A stretch of DNA of 64,000 bases, from assembly GCF_002933295.1 (NCBI RefSeq), contig NZ_PSSW01000001.1, positions 62,001-126,000 of the forward strand, written 5' to 3'. Positions 26,404 through 34,812 of the stretch are shown one piece after another. The position numbers and the translations under genes were made by a program. Under the pieces are notes generated by a model, which made no database searches, was not told where the DNA came from, and worked only from the letters and a program-made list of their open reading frames with translations. Numbering within the stretch: the first letter of the stretch is position 1; every line of letters begins with the position of its first letter. The DNA is from Marinobacter flavimaris. GTDB taxonomy: Bacteria; Pseudomonadota; Gammaproteobacteria; Pseudomonadales; Oleiphilaceae.

Positions 26404-27135
26404 ATGGGACTGCTTTTCGAGCAAATTGACAGCCAGCCTTCGGTGATTGGTGAGATTACGCTTCGCAGACGCCGGATTCCGGCCATTGGTGACCGGGATA
26501 TTTACGAGGTGAAGCTGGGCGAGGAATTCTTGATGTCCAGCATGTTCGTGGATGCCGAAGTGGCTCTCTCTGATATCGGGCTGGGTGAAACCGAGGGCGA
26601 TGATCTCCGGGTGGTTGTCGGTGGCCTGGGCCTGGGTTACACCGCGGTGGCGGCGCTCAGGCACGAGCGGGTTGCCGAGTTGTTGGTGGTTGAATACCTG
26701 GAACCGGTCATCGGCTGGCATCAGCAGGAGCTGGTGCCTCTGGGAAAAGACCTGAACGGCGATCCGCGAAACCGTTACGTGCATGGCAGCTTCTTCGACC
26801 TTGCGGTTGCGGATCCTGAGGTTGGTGGTTTTGATCCTGAGAGCCCCGGCAAACAATTTGATGCCATCCTCTTGGACATCGACCATTCCCCCCGGGCGCT
26901 TCTGCACGATTCCAGTGCAAGCTTCTACACCGCCAACAATCTGCGGCTGATGGCCCGACAACTGAAGCCCCGAGGGGTGTTTGCCATGTGGTCGAACGAG
27001 GGCGAAGATGACGAGTTCATGGCCGTTCTCAACGAGGTGTTCACCGATGTGGCCTGCCATGTCGTATCCTTCTTCAATCCATTTCAGAACAGGGAATCGT
27101 TCAACACCGTGTATGTGGCCCGTAAGCCGGGCTGA
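26404..27135 (+). CDS. Spermidine synthase-like methyltransferase-fold protein
   Basis: A 243-residue Rossmann-fold protein. VVVGGLGLGYTAVAAL is the nucleotide-binding glycine loop, VVEYLEPVIGWH the acidic strand, and AILLDIDHSPRALLH the catalytic-region strand of polyamine-synthase-like folds. It is shorter than true spermidine synthases (about 280) and lacks an obvious decarboxylated-SAM pocket, so the substrate is open. Start MGLLFEQ chosen because AAGG lies about 9 bases upstream and the DUF1415 stop is just before it. Confidence 0.72.
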   Translation: MGLLFEQIDSQPSVIGEITLRRRRIPAIGDRDIYEVKLGEEFLMSSMFVDAEVALSDIGLGETEGDDLRVVVGGLGLGYTAVAALRHERVAELLVVEYLEPVIGWHQQELVPLGKDLNGDPRNRYVHGSFFDLAVADPEVGGFDPESPGKQFDAILLDIDHSPRALLHDSSASFYTANNLRLMARQLKPRGVFAMWSNEGEDDEFMAVLNEVFTDVACHVVSFFNPFQNRESFNTVYVARKPG

Positions 27136-27150
27136 GAAACCGGAGCCTGT

Positions 27151-28053
27151 ATGTCTTTAACCACGCACCGCAGCCGACCTTTCAGCTCCAGCCAGCGCCT
27201 GCCCGAGCCGGAGCAGCCGCCGGTGTTGCATGAGCCGGAGGAGGCCGGGGCGTTGCTGGCGGAGTTTATCCAGCGCCATCCTCGCTTGCTGATCCTGACT
27301 GGCGCAGGGGTCAGTACCGATTCGGGCATCCCGGACTACCGGGACGGCGATGGCGCCTGGAAGCGCAAGCAGCCGGTTCAGCACAAGGCGTTCATGGAAG
27401 ACGTCTACACCCGCCAGCGCTACTGGGGCCGGAGCCTGATTGGCTGGCCGGTCATGCGTAATGCCAGACCCAATCCTTCCCACCATTACATCTCTGACCT
27501 GGAACTGCTCAACCACAGCAGTCTGGTGGTTACCCAGAACGTGGATCGGTTGCACCAGAAGGCAGGCACCCGGGCGGTGACGGACCTGCACGGGCGGGCC
27601 GATGAGGTGGTGTGCATGAGTTGCGGCTACCGTTGCCCGCGGGATGAGGTGCACGACCGTTGCGCCGATCTGAACCCGGGGTTCCAGAAATACACCGCCG
27701 AGACAGCGCCGGATGGCGATGCCGATCTGGATGTGGATTTCGAGGATTTCCGGCTGGCGGATTGTCCGAAGTGCGAAGGGATTCTGAAGCCGGATGTGGT
27801 GTTCTTTGGTGACTATGTTCCAAAAGACCGGGTGTATTCGGCCCTGGATACGCTGAAGGCCAGTGATGGCCTCTTGGTAATCGGTTCGTCGTTGATGGTG
27901 TATTCCGGGTTCCGTTTCTGCCGGTACGCCAACGAATGGAACAAGCCCATTGCCACCCTGAACCTGGGGCGGACGCGGGCTGAAGATCTGGTAGATTTGA
28001 AGTTGAACGCGAGGATCGGGGAGACCCTGAAGGCCTCCCTCGATCAGCTTTAG
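27151..28053 (+). CDS. Sirtuin (NAD-dependent protein deacylase)
   Basis: A 300-residue Sir2 enzyme. GAGVSTDSGIPDYRDGDGAW (about 51-70) and TQNVDRLH (about 128-135) bind NAD; H147 in LHG is catalytic. Zinc cysteines are C155 and C158 (CMSC) and C205 and C208 (CPKC). The IPDYRD rather than IPDFRS motif and the long insert between Cys pairs suit class II (SIRT4-like) sirtuins rather than CobB. Third gene of the DUF1415-methyltransferase-sirtuin unit; ends 7 bp from a convergent symporter. Confidence 0.9.
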   Translation: MSLTTHRSRPFSSSQRLPEPEQPPVLHEPEEAGALLAEFIQRHPRLLILTGAGVSTDSGIPDYRDGDGAWKRKQPVQHKAFMEDVYTRQRYWGRSLIGWPVMRNARPNPSHHYISDLELLNHSSLVVTQNVDRLHQKAGTRAVTDLHGRADEVVCMSCGYRCPRDEVHDRCADLNPGFQKYTAETAPDGDADLDVDFEDFRLADCPKCEGILKPDVVFFGDYVPKDRVYSALDTLKASDGLLVIGSSLMVYSGFRFCRYANEWNKPIATLNLGRTRAEDLVDLKLNARIGETLKASLDQL

Positions 28054-28060
28054 CGGTGGG

Positions 28061-29473
28061 TTACATCAGGTTGTAGATAAACACCACTGCCACGGCAACC
28101 GGCGTGATGAAACGCACGGTGATCAGCCACAGGTTAAACATGGCCGGTGACAGTGCCAGTTCACGCTCCATGGCCTGACGTGACATCACCCAGCCCGCGA
28201 ACAGGGCCACCAGCAGTCCGCCCAGGGGCAGCATGATGTTGGCGGTGAAGAAGTCCAGCAGGTCGAAAATGGTCTTGCCTTCCAGCATGGGGACAAAGCC
28301 AAGCGGTGCGAAGTCGGACCAGAGGTTCAGGGACAGAATCGAGGCAATGCCCAGTCCCCAGCAGACAAAACCGGCGCCCAGTGTGCTGACGGTGCGGTTC
28401 ATGCCTTTACGCTCTTCCAGCCACTCCACAATCGGCTCCAACAGCGAAATCCCCGACGTCCAGGCGGCAAAGATCAGAAGTACAAAGAACAGGGTGCCGA
28501 ACAGGGAGCCCATGGGCATCTGGCCGAAGGCCAGCGGCAGGGTCTGGAAGATCAGCCCCGGCCCCGCTCCCGGCTCAAGGCCGTTGGCGAACACAATCGG
28601 GAAGATGGCCAGGCCTGCGAGCAGCGCCACGCCGGTGTCGATGACCGATACGGTGATCGAGGTCTTGGCAATGGAAATGTTCTTGGGCAGGTAAGAGCCA
28701 TAAGCCATCATGACCGCCATACCAAGGCTCAGGGTGAAGAACGCGTGCCCCAGGGCGACCAGTATTCCGGATGTTGTGAGCTTGGAGAAATCGGGCTGGA
28801 ACAGGAATGCGGCGGCTTGCCCGAAGTGCCCGGTTGTCATTGCATAGCCGACCACGATCAGCAGCAGTACGAACAGGGCCGGCATGAGAATGCTGACAGC
28901 CCGCTCAAGCCCCGAGCGAACGCCTCGCACTACCACAACCATCACCATAGCCATGAACAGGGTATGCCAGGCCAGCAGTTTGGTGGGATCGCTTAGAAGG
29001 CCCGAGAATATCGCGCCTACGGCATCGGCAGACTGCCCGGCAAGCTGGCCGCTGGCGGTTGTGCCTACGTAGGAAATGGCCCAGCCGCCGATGACCGAGT
29101 AGAACGACAGAATCAGAAAACCCGCCAGAATGCCGATGGCACCGACCAGCTTCCAGGCCGGCTTGAGTCGGTCATGCTCGGCGATCAGGCTCAGACTCTT
29201 GACGGGGCTCCTGCCACCGCGACGACCGATCATGACTTCCGCCATCATGATAGGAATCCCGACGACCGCGATGCACAGCAGATACACCAGCACGAAGGCG
29301 CCGCCACCGTTCTCACCGGTGACATAAGGAAATTTCCAGATATTGCCCAGGCCCACGGCAGAGCCGGTAGCGGCAAGAATAAAGGCCAGACGTGATGACC
29401 AGAGCCCGCGTTGGGCGTTTGAACCTTCAAGCGCCCCGGAATAAGCGGCGGAATCTGAAGAAGTGACGGACAT
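28061..29473 (-). CDS. Sodium-dependent transporter, NSS (SNF) family
   Basis: A 470-residue polytopic protein with about 11-12 hydrophobic segments. The signature GSAVGLGNIWKFPYVTGENG (about 36-55) forms the sodium and substrate sites in helix 1, and AWTSGISLLEP is the helix 8 region. Family members import amino acids or other small amines with sodium. The gene lies downstream of a leucine-type dehydrogenase on the same strand (90-bp gap), so an amino acid substrate is plausible. Confidence 0.88.
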   Translation of the reverse strand: MSVTSSDSAAYSGALEGSNAQRGLWSSRLAFILAATGSAVGLGNIWKFPYVTGENGGGAFVLVYLLCIAVVGIPIMMAEVMIGRRGGRSPVKSLSLIAEHDRLKPAWKLVGAIGILAGFLILSFYSVIGGWAISYVGTTASGQLAGQSADAVGAIFSGLLSDPTKLLAWHTLFMAMVMVVVVRGVRSGLERAVSILMPALFVLLLIVVGYAMTTGHFGQAAAFLFQPDFSKLTTSGILVALGHAFFTLSLGMAVMMAYGSYLPKNISIAKTSITVSVIDTGVALLAGLAIFPIVFANGLEPGAGPGLIFQTLPLAFGQMPMGSLFGTLFFVLLIFAAWTSGISLLEPIVEWLEERKGMNRTVSTLGAGFVCWGLGIASILSLNLWSDFAPLGFVPMLEGKTIFDLLDFFTANIMLPLGGLLVALFAGWVMSRQAMERELALSPAMFNLWLITVRFITPVAVAVVFIYNLM

Positions 29474-29563
29474 AACTATCTCCCGAAGTATTTGTTTTTG
29501 TATCAGGGTTTAAGAGGGAAGCCGCAGCTATCCGCAGCTTCCTGGGGGTGCGCCGGTGTCAGC

Positions 29564-30661
29564 TCAGCCGGTGCGGGCCAACCGCTCGGACGCCTGTCCG
29601 GCTCCGGCGATGTGCTTTTTGAACCGTTCCTCGGCAAGCTCGTTGGCAATCTCCCCGGTGGGGCGCCCCGAGCGGTCGGAACGGTTGAAGATTTCGGTCA
29701 GGGTATCGCCGATAGTATCGACGTGGGCGCGAACGGTTTCCGGTGTGGCGCCGGCGCGCTCGTAGAACACATCGATGATGCCACCTGCATTGATGGCAAA
29801 GTCCGGTGCATAGAGAACGCCCCGGTCCCGCAGCATGGCATCGTGCTCAGGGTGTTCCAGCAGATTGTTGGCGGCGCCGGCGACGATCCGGGCCTTCAGT
29901 TGGGGAATGCTGTCATCGTTCAGTACTGCCCCCATGGCACAGGGCGCTACCACGTCCACAGGCAGTGACAATATGTCTTCGGCAGCCGCTGGCTTGGCTC
30001 CCAGCTGATCCACGGCCCGCCGCATATTGTCGTCATGGATGTCATAGACCCAGAGATCAGCGCCGGCGTCCTTCAGGTGTCTGGCCAACCGGAAACCGAC
30101 ATTTCCGATGCCCTGAATGGCTACCTTCAAACCGTTGAGGTCGTCGCGCCCAAGTTTGTGTTTTACTGCTGCTTTGAGGCCGATAAAGGTGCCGTAGGCT
30201 GTCGCCGGTGACGGGTCGCCGTTGCTTGGGTTGCCGTCGAAGCCGGTGCGCGAGGCAATTCCCGCAACGTGGCTGGTGTGTCGGCCCATGACCTTGAGGT
30301 CGGGTACGCTGGTGCCCGAGTCTTCCGCCGCAATGTACTGCCCGCCAAGACTTTCCAGATGGCGGCCCATGGCCTCCATCAGCGCTTCGGTTTTCTGTTT
30401 GCGCGGGTCGCCAATAATCACTGACTTGCCGCCACCCAGATCCAGGTTGGCGAGGGCCGATTTGTAGGTCATGCCCCGCGAAAGCCGCAAGACATCGCGA
30501 ACCGCCTCTTCATCGGAGGCATAGGGAAACATTCGGCAGCCTCCCAATGCGGGGCCGCGGGAAGTGTTATGGATGGCAACGATGGCCTTCAGGCCGGTTT
30601 CGGGATCGCAGAAAAAGGACAGATGTTCGTGATTATCGAACTCGGGATGGCTGAATAGCAT
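29564..30661 (-). CDS. Leucine/valine/phenylalanine-type dehydrogenase
   Basis: A 365-residue Glu/Leu/Phe/Val dehydrogenase. [20 protein letters not shown] holds the two substrate lysines, [14 protein letters not shown] is the NAD fingerprint, and [15 protein letters not shown] follows. It interconverts a branched-chain or aromatic amino acid and its 2-oxoacid. Start at MLFSHPEF with a GAGAGGA ribosome site. It is divergent from the AzlCD branched-chain amino acid exporter, with a 16-bp palindrome in the shared region, which favours leucine/valine as substrate. Confidence 0.88.
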   Translation of the reverse strand: MLFSHPEFDNHEHLSFFCDPETGLKAIVAIHNTSRGPALGGCRMFPYASDEEAVRDVLRLSRGMTYKSALANLDLGGGKSVIIGDPRKQKTEALMEAMGRHLESLGGQYIAAEDSGTSVPDLKVMGRHTSHVAGIASRTGFDGNPSNGDPSPATAYGTFIGLKAAVKHKLGRDDLNGLKVAIQGIGNVGFRLARHLKDAGADLWVYDIHDDNMRRAVDQLGAKPAAAEDILSLPVDVVAPCAMGAVLNDDSIPQLKARIVAGAANNLLEHPEHDAMLRDRGVLYAPDFAINAGGIIDVFYERAGATPETVRAHVDTIGDTLTEIFNRSDRSGRPTGEIANELAEERFKKHIAGAGQASERLARTG

Positions 30662-30813
30662 TGTGAAATCCTCTCCCACCGGCCGGATCTCGGCATGAGC
30701 GGGTATCTTGTTCTTGTCTGCCGGCTTGTGGCCGGCGTTCCGATTTCAGGTGTCCGGTATATCCGCTGGGGGGTGGCCCACCGAAAGTGCCCTTTTGGGG
30801 CTGGACGAAAAAC

Positions 30814-30842
30814 AAACTAGCGGCAATTGACGTTAACGTCAA
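30814..30842 (-). promoter_or_regulatory. Promoter with LiuR-like palindrome before the leucine-type dehydrogenase
   Basis: TTGACGTTAACGTCAA (30827-30842) is a perfect 16-bp palindrome. On the minus strand its first hexamer TTGACG is a good -35, followed 17 bp later by TAGTTT (30814-30819) as a weak -10. The palindrome resembles the operator of LiuR, a MerR-family regulator of branched-chain amino acid degradation (from memory). Transcription would begin near 30808, giving a leader of about 147 bases. Confidence 0.6.
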
Positions 30843-30917
30843 CATGCGGAAGTGAACTATCCGATACAAGGCTCATCCCCGGTTTCAGGCGCCTCCCCGG
30901 TAAACATTTGAGGCAAT

Positions 30918-30939
30918 CATGAGGTTAAATGCCCTCATG
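30918..30939. promoter_or_regulatory. 7-bp-arm inverted repeat upstream of azlC
   Basis: CATGAGG and CCTCATG are perfect arms around an 8-base centre, about 95 bp before azlC. It could be an operator or a leader hairpin. Nothing in the sequence identifies the factor. Confidence 0.3.
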
Positions 30940-31032
30940 CGTTGCGCGGATCTGGTCCATTAGTCGCAGATGTGCCCCTTTCTGCGGAAACTACCTATAC
31001 GCGGATCGGTGAAACTGACCTAGTTTCCCCGG

Positions 31033-31779
31033 ATGTCTGTCGCTTCCTATTCTTATCAGCTACAGCCGGCCCGGGTACGGGTGGAGTTTTTCCGGCTGCT
31101 TCCCATCTCGTTATTCGTGGTGGCGTTTGGCGCTGCCTTTGGATTGGCAGCTACCCAGAAAGGCCTTGAGCCGCTTCAGGCGGTGCTGATGAGTGCGACG
31201 GTGTTTGCCGGCGCCTCCCAGTTTGCCGCCGTCGATATGTGGGGCACCGAGGTATCTGTACTTCCGATGATCGCGGTGGTCTTTGCCATCAATTCCCGCC
31301 ATCTGCTTATGGGCGCTTCGCTGTACCCGATGCTGAGAGAAGTCTCGCCGGGCAAGCGCTATGGTCTCTTGCTGTTGCTGACCGATGCCAACTGGGCGGT
31401 TTCGGCCCAGGAATACCAGAGTGGCCGACGAAACCTGGAGGTTATCCTTGGTGGCGGGTTGGCTCTTTGGCTGGCCTGGATCATCGGGACCGGTCTGGGC
31501 GTCTATTTTGGTGGCCTTCTGCAGGATCCCAAATCCCTGGGCCTGGACATGGTTCTCGGCTGTTTCCTGCTGGCCATGGCGCTGGGCGGCAAGAAATCCC
31601 CGAGAGTGCTCGTGGCCTGGACCGTTACAGCGCTGGCTTCATTGGCGGCCTGGAAATGGTTGCCGGCGAATACCCACGTCGTCGTGGGCGCGCTCGCCGG
31701 TGGTGCGATCGGGTTCTTCTGGCTCGAGCGAAAGCCTGCGCCCGCTTCTGACGCGGAGGACAGCACCCATGACCGTTGA
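31033..31779 (+). CDS. azlC: AzlC family amino acid exporter, large subunit
   Basis: A 248-residue membrane protein with about seven hydrophobic segments. FGLAATQKGLEPLQAVLMS and VFAGASQFAAVDMW match the AzlC core. With AzlD it exports branched-chain amino acids (as in B. subtilis AzlCD and E. coli YgaZH). No clear ribosome site precedes the ATG; instead TAGTTTCC, the right arm of an 8-bp inverted repeat (30986-30993/31021-31028), lies directly upstream. Overlaps azlD by 11 bp. Confidence 0.85.
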   Translation: MSVASYSYQLQPARVRVEFFRLLPISLFVVAFGAAFGLAATQKGLEPLQAVLMSATVFAGASQFAAVDMWGTEVSVLPMIAVVFAINSRHLLMGASLYPMLREVSPGKRYGLLLLLTDANWAVSAQEYQSGRRNLEVILGGGLALWLAWIIGTGLGVYFGGLLQDPKSLGLDMVLGCFLLAMALGGKKSPRVLVAWTVTALASLAAWKWLPANTHVVVGALAGGAIGFFWLERKPAPASDAEDSTHDR

Positions 31780-32080
31780 GACCACCACAGCCGGTATTCT
31801 GTTCCTGATTGCGATCATGACCGCCGTTACACTGGTAACCCGTTTTGGCGGCGTGTTCATCATGTCGTTCGTGAAGATCAATCCTCGTATCGAGAGCTTT
31901 ATCAACACCATGGCCAGCTCGGTCCTGATTGCCATCATTGTGCCCATGGCCGTGACGGGGGACGCTGGTGCGCTGGCGGCCCTGACCACGACGGCGGTTA
32001 CCATGCTGGCGTTGCGTAAACCTCTCCCGGCCATTGCCGCCGGGATTGCCGCTGCCGGAATCGTGCGGTTTCTGGCCTAA
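31769..32080 (+). CDS. azlD: AzlD family amino acid exporter, small subunit
   Basis: A 103-residue membrane protein starting MTVETTTAGILFLIAIMTAV, with about four hydrophobic segments and the AzlD-type TLVTRFGGVFIM block. GGAGG lies about 10 bases before the ATG, inside azlC. The open frame extends far upstream within azlC, but only this start fits the family length. Partner of AzlC. Confidence 0.83.
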   Translation: MTVETTTAGILFLIAIMTAVTLVTRFGGVFIMSFVKINPRIESFINTMASSVLIAIIVPMAVTGDAGALAALTTTAVTMLALRKPLPAIAAGIAAAGIVRFLA

Positions 32081-32168
32081 CCTCTCGAATCTGAAGTGAT
32101 TAAAAAGTGCTCAAGTCCGGGGGTCTGCGGCCGATATGCCTGTGTAGTAATTACAGGTGCCCAAAGCC

Positions 32169-33485
32169 ATGATTTCCTCCAGCCAGATTTCGCTTTTCCA
32201 GGACAGTTCCCGCCAGGTATCGGCTTTCGACAGCACGCAGCTTCGCATCAACCGGCAATCTGCCGCTGCGCCGCAGGCCAATGAGAACGCGGTTGGCTCA
32301 GAGTTAACGCTCATGCGCCAGGCTGCCTATCGTTACAGCAGCCAGGAGCAGCTCGCCTTCAGCGGCAGCAGCACCGTGACGGATGGTGGTCAGCAGAGCG
32401 TCTTTACCAGTGCGCAGCTTGCCGAGAAAACCTCAGAGTTGTTTCTGATGGGCCAGCAGGCACTGAGCGTTAGCCGTGCCGCGCTCGGTGGTGATGCGGG
32501 TGTTGAGGGTCGGGGCAGTGTCTCGGTTTCTGCCGGACGCTATATGTTTTACTCGGAGAGCGAATCCAGAAGCTTTGCCTCCACTGGCACCATCGCATTG
32601 GAGAATGGTGAGACCATCGACTTCACCCTGTCACTGCGAGAGTCCCAGTCCCGGACCTACGAGTACTCGGAACTGGTGCAGATTCAGGAACGGCCACTCA
32701 CCGACCCTCTGGTGATCAACTTCGGCTCTGCCACAGCCCGCCTGACCGATACCCTCTTCGAGTTCGACCTGAACGGTAACGGTGAAACCGGGCAGTTTGC
32801 CACCCTGGGCAGCGGTAGCGGCTACCTGGTGCTGGACCGAAATGGCAACGGCAAGGTGGACGACGGCTCCGAACTGTTTGGTCCCCGGAGCGGCTCCGGC
32901 TTTGGCGAGCTGGCCAGTTTTGATGACGACGGTAACCGCTGGATTGACGCCAACGATGAGATCTTCGCGTCGTTGTCCGTGTGGGTCCAGGCCGCAGACG
33001 GCTCACAGGCTCTGAAATCTCTCTCAGAAGTCGGCGTTCAGGCGCTTTATGTGGACAATGTAGAAGACCGCTTCACGCTGGCCAACAGTCAGGGTGTGCC
33101 GCTGGGCCAGATCAAGGGTTCGGGAATCTATCTGACGACCGACGGTGAGGTTCGCACCCTGGAAGAAATTGATCTTGCCGAGCAGAACACCGCCGACGCG
33201 CCGGCCGCCGAGACGGTACTGAGTCGCGACAGTGGCTCGCCGGATCGCGGTGGTAACGGTCTGGTTGAGGCCCGGGTGGAAGCGATCCGCTCCGCGCTTG
33301 AGAAGCTCAATGAAATCCGCGAGAAGCAGAAGGCATTTATCGAAGAGTCAAAGGATTCCGGTAAGCCGGAATCTCCCATCGTCGATTACCTGAAACTGAT
33401 CGACAAGATGCGCTTGGAGATGCTGAACAGCCAGGATGAGAAGAAGCAGGCGGCGAGCCGGTATCTGGAGTTTGCCAGCTTGTAG
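32169..33485 (+). CDS. RTX-type calcium-binding (EF-hand-like) protein, unknown function
   Basis: A 438-residue soluble protein without a signal peptide. The N-terminal 170 residues are Ser/Gln-rich. Residues about 195-290 carry three calcium-loop-like repeats, DLNGNGET, DRNGNGKVDDGSELFG and DDDGNRWIDANDEIF, followed by LSVWV, the module common in RTX proteins near haemolysin-type repeats. The C-terminal 80 residues form a charged coiled coil. Function is unrecognised. CCTGT-N9-ACAGG just upstream could hide the AGG ribosome site in a small hairpin. Confidence 0.68.
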   Translation: MISSSQISLFQDSSRQVSAFDSTQLRINRQSAAAPQANENAVGSELTLMRQAAYRYSSQEQLAFSGSSTVTDGGQQSVFTSAQLAEKTSELFLMGQQALSVSRAALGGDAGVEGRGSVSVSAGRYMFYSESESRSFASTGTIALENGETIDFTLSLRESQSRTYEYSELVQIQERPLTDPLVINFGSATARLTDTLFEFDLNGNGETGQFATLGSGSGYLVLDRNGNGKVDDGSELFGPRSGSGFGELASFDDDGNRWIDANDEIFASLSVWVQAADGSQALKSLSEVGVQALYVDNVEDRFTLANSQGVPLGQIKGSGIYLTTDGEVRTLEEIDLAEQNTADAPAAETVLSRDSGSPDRGGNGLVEARVEAIRSALEKLNEIREKQKAFIEESKDSGKPESPIVDYLKLIDKMRLEMLNSQDEKKQAASRYLEFASL

Positions 33486-33505
33486 GGATTGACTCCGAGG
33501 CAGGT

Positions 33506-33610
33506 CCGGTCGGGGGCAAGGCTCCCAAAAATGTGCGGAGCCAGGGATGGCGGAGCCAAGCGTACACGGACGTATTCACAGCGTTTTTTGGGAGCCTTGC
33601 CCCCGGCCGG
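33506..33610 (+). repeat. Intergenic hairpin element, copy 2 (GGA strand is plus)
   Basis: Outer arms 33506-33531 and 33585-33610 pair over 26 bp with one mismatch; the inner 20 bp (33512-33531/33585-33604) are perfect. Inside are GCCAGGGATGGC (33540-33551) and TACACGGACGTA (33563-33574), showing CAGGGATG and CACGGACG. It fills the gap between convergent genes; T-rich inner arm ends on both strands mean it may also end transcription from either side. Confidence 0.75.
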
Positions 33611-33619
33611 GCCGTCTGT

Positions 33620-34393
33620 TTACTCCATGGAGGGCTTGGTCATTGGATTGGTATTTATCAGGGCCAGCTCTCCAATGCCGGGTAGTTTTACCCCCAACGC
33701 CAACGGGTTAATACCGAAAGAGAGGCCTAGAAGGTTCAATTCCAGTCCCTCGCGAATGCCTGCCAATACGCCAAAATACCCGCCCAGCGAGACCTGATAA
33801 CCCGCGCCACCCGGAACCTCTGCGATAATACGGTCGCCGAGGTAGTCCTTGCCGATCGCGTGGTTCGGCAGAGCCACATCGAGACCCTCAACCTCCCTGA
33901 TTACCCAGGCCACGAAAGTGTTGCTGTTGGGGCCGGGCCAGGCTTCGTATTCGGTCGGGTAGGGGTAGGACGCCACTGCCTGGTAGATGTCGGGAATCAG
34001 CTTTTCGGCTTCTTCGCCGCGGATATCGGCATAGAGGTTCGGCTTTGCACCGTACCAGTGTCTGTCGGGCTCACCGGGCCGGGAATTGACCACGTAGCTG
34101 CGCCAGCCGGTCACTTCATGAACCCGATAATGGCTGGCCCCTTTTTCCTTGGTGGCTATCCAGGTATGGACAGCAAAGTAACCTCGCCAACTCCAGGCCC
34201 GGGCGCCATATACCTGAACGATGGCTTCCTCGGCCTGTTCTGGCAGAGGGGCAATCCGGGCGCTTTCCCGGGTGGCTGTTTGCCAGCTCTCGGCTCCCTG
34301 CAGGCTGCCACTGGTGGCAAGCAGAATCGGGCCAGCCAGCAGCAGGAGCACGGCGCCGAAGAACCAGCCGGTGTATCTGAAAAATCGTTTCAT
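33620..34393 (-). CDS. DUF3750 family membrane-anchored protein
   Basis: A 257-residue protein with an N-terminal membrane helix or uncleaved signal (YTGWFFGAVLLLLAGPILL). The periplasmic part has the DUF3750 blocks VYGARAWSWRGYFAVHTWIA, HWYGAKPNLYADIRG and YEAWPGPNSNTFVAWV. Function unknown; the Asn/Thr/Phe-containing motif suggests a papain-like or amidase-like fold, which is only a guess. Single gene, convergent with the RTX-type gene. Confidence 0.75.
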   Translation of the reverse strand: MKRFFRYTGWFFGAVLLLLAGPILLATSGSLQGAESWQTATRESARIAPLPEQAEEAIVQVYGARAWSWRGYFAVHTWIATKEKGASHYRVHEVTGWRSYVVNSRPGEPDRHWYGAKPNLYADIRGEEAEKLIPDIYQAVASYPYPTEYEAWPGPNSNTFVAWVIREVEGLDVALPNHAIGKDYLGDRIIAEVPGGAGYQVSLGGYFGVLAGIREGLELNLLGLSFGINPLALGVKLPGIGELALINTNPMTKPSME

Positions 34394-34585
34394 GAACTCA
34401 GTCCGAAGCGTGGGGTAGACGGGACCCTCTGAGGCACAGAAAGTTCCGCACGACTACCTGGATTATAGGGGACAGATACGCCAGCCGTGGGTTGGCGGAT
34501 GAGGCTTGTACCGGGCTGTGGTTTGCCGTGAGGACGCTTGTCTTCTAGGCTCAGAAATACAAATCGCAACTCCCAGGAGGCTTTA

Positions 34586-34801
34586 ATGTCTGACCATCAC
34601 GTGTATAAAAAAGTGGAAATTGTCGGGTCTTCCAAGAAAAGCATTGAAGACGCCATCGAGAATGCACTTGAGGAATGTGGTAAAAGCGTTCGCAACATGG
34701 AGTGGTTTGAGGTAACCGAAACCCGCGGCCATATCGTTGATGGCAAGGTGGGCCATTATCAGGTCGTAATGAAAGTCGGTTTCCGTATCGCCAACAGCTG
34801 A
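34586..34801 (+). CDS. Dodecin family flavin-binding protein
   Basis: A 71-residue protein, MSDHHVYKKVEIVGSSKK onward, of exact dodecin size. NMEWFEVTETRGHIVDGKVG includes the Trp that stacks on the flavin and the conserved ETRG. Dodecins form hollow dodecamers storing flavins or CoA. AGGAGG lies 6 bases before the ATG at 34586, so the longer upstream frame is rejected. Confidence 0.92.
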   Translation: MSDHHVYKKVEIVGSSKKSIEDAIENALEECGKSVRNMEWFEVTETRGHIVDGKVGHYQVVMKVGFRIANS

Positions 34802-34812
34802 ACAGGCGCTCC

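Larger units (their letters stand above)
30680..31032. other. Divergent control region between leucine-type dehydrogenase and azlC
   Basis: This 353-bp gene-free stretch holds, from left to right, a GCCGGC-ttgtg-GCCGGC hairpin (30720-30736) in the dehydrogenase leader, the dehydrogenase promoter with its palindrome (30814-30842), and two inverted repeats on the azlC side (30918-30939 and 30986-31028). No further ORF with a good ribosome site was seen. Confidence 0.6.

Noticed and set aside
25864..27060. 398-codon minus-strand frame
   Set aside because: Antisense to the DUF1415 and methyltransferase-like genes; no domain seen.
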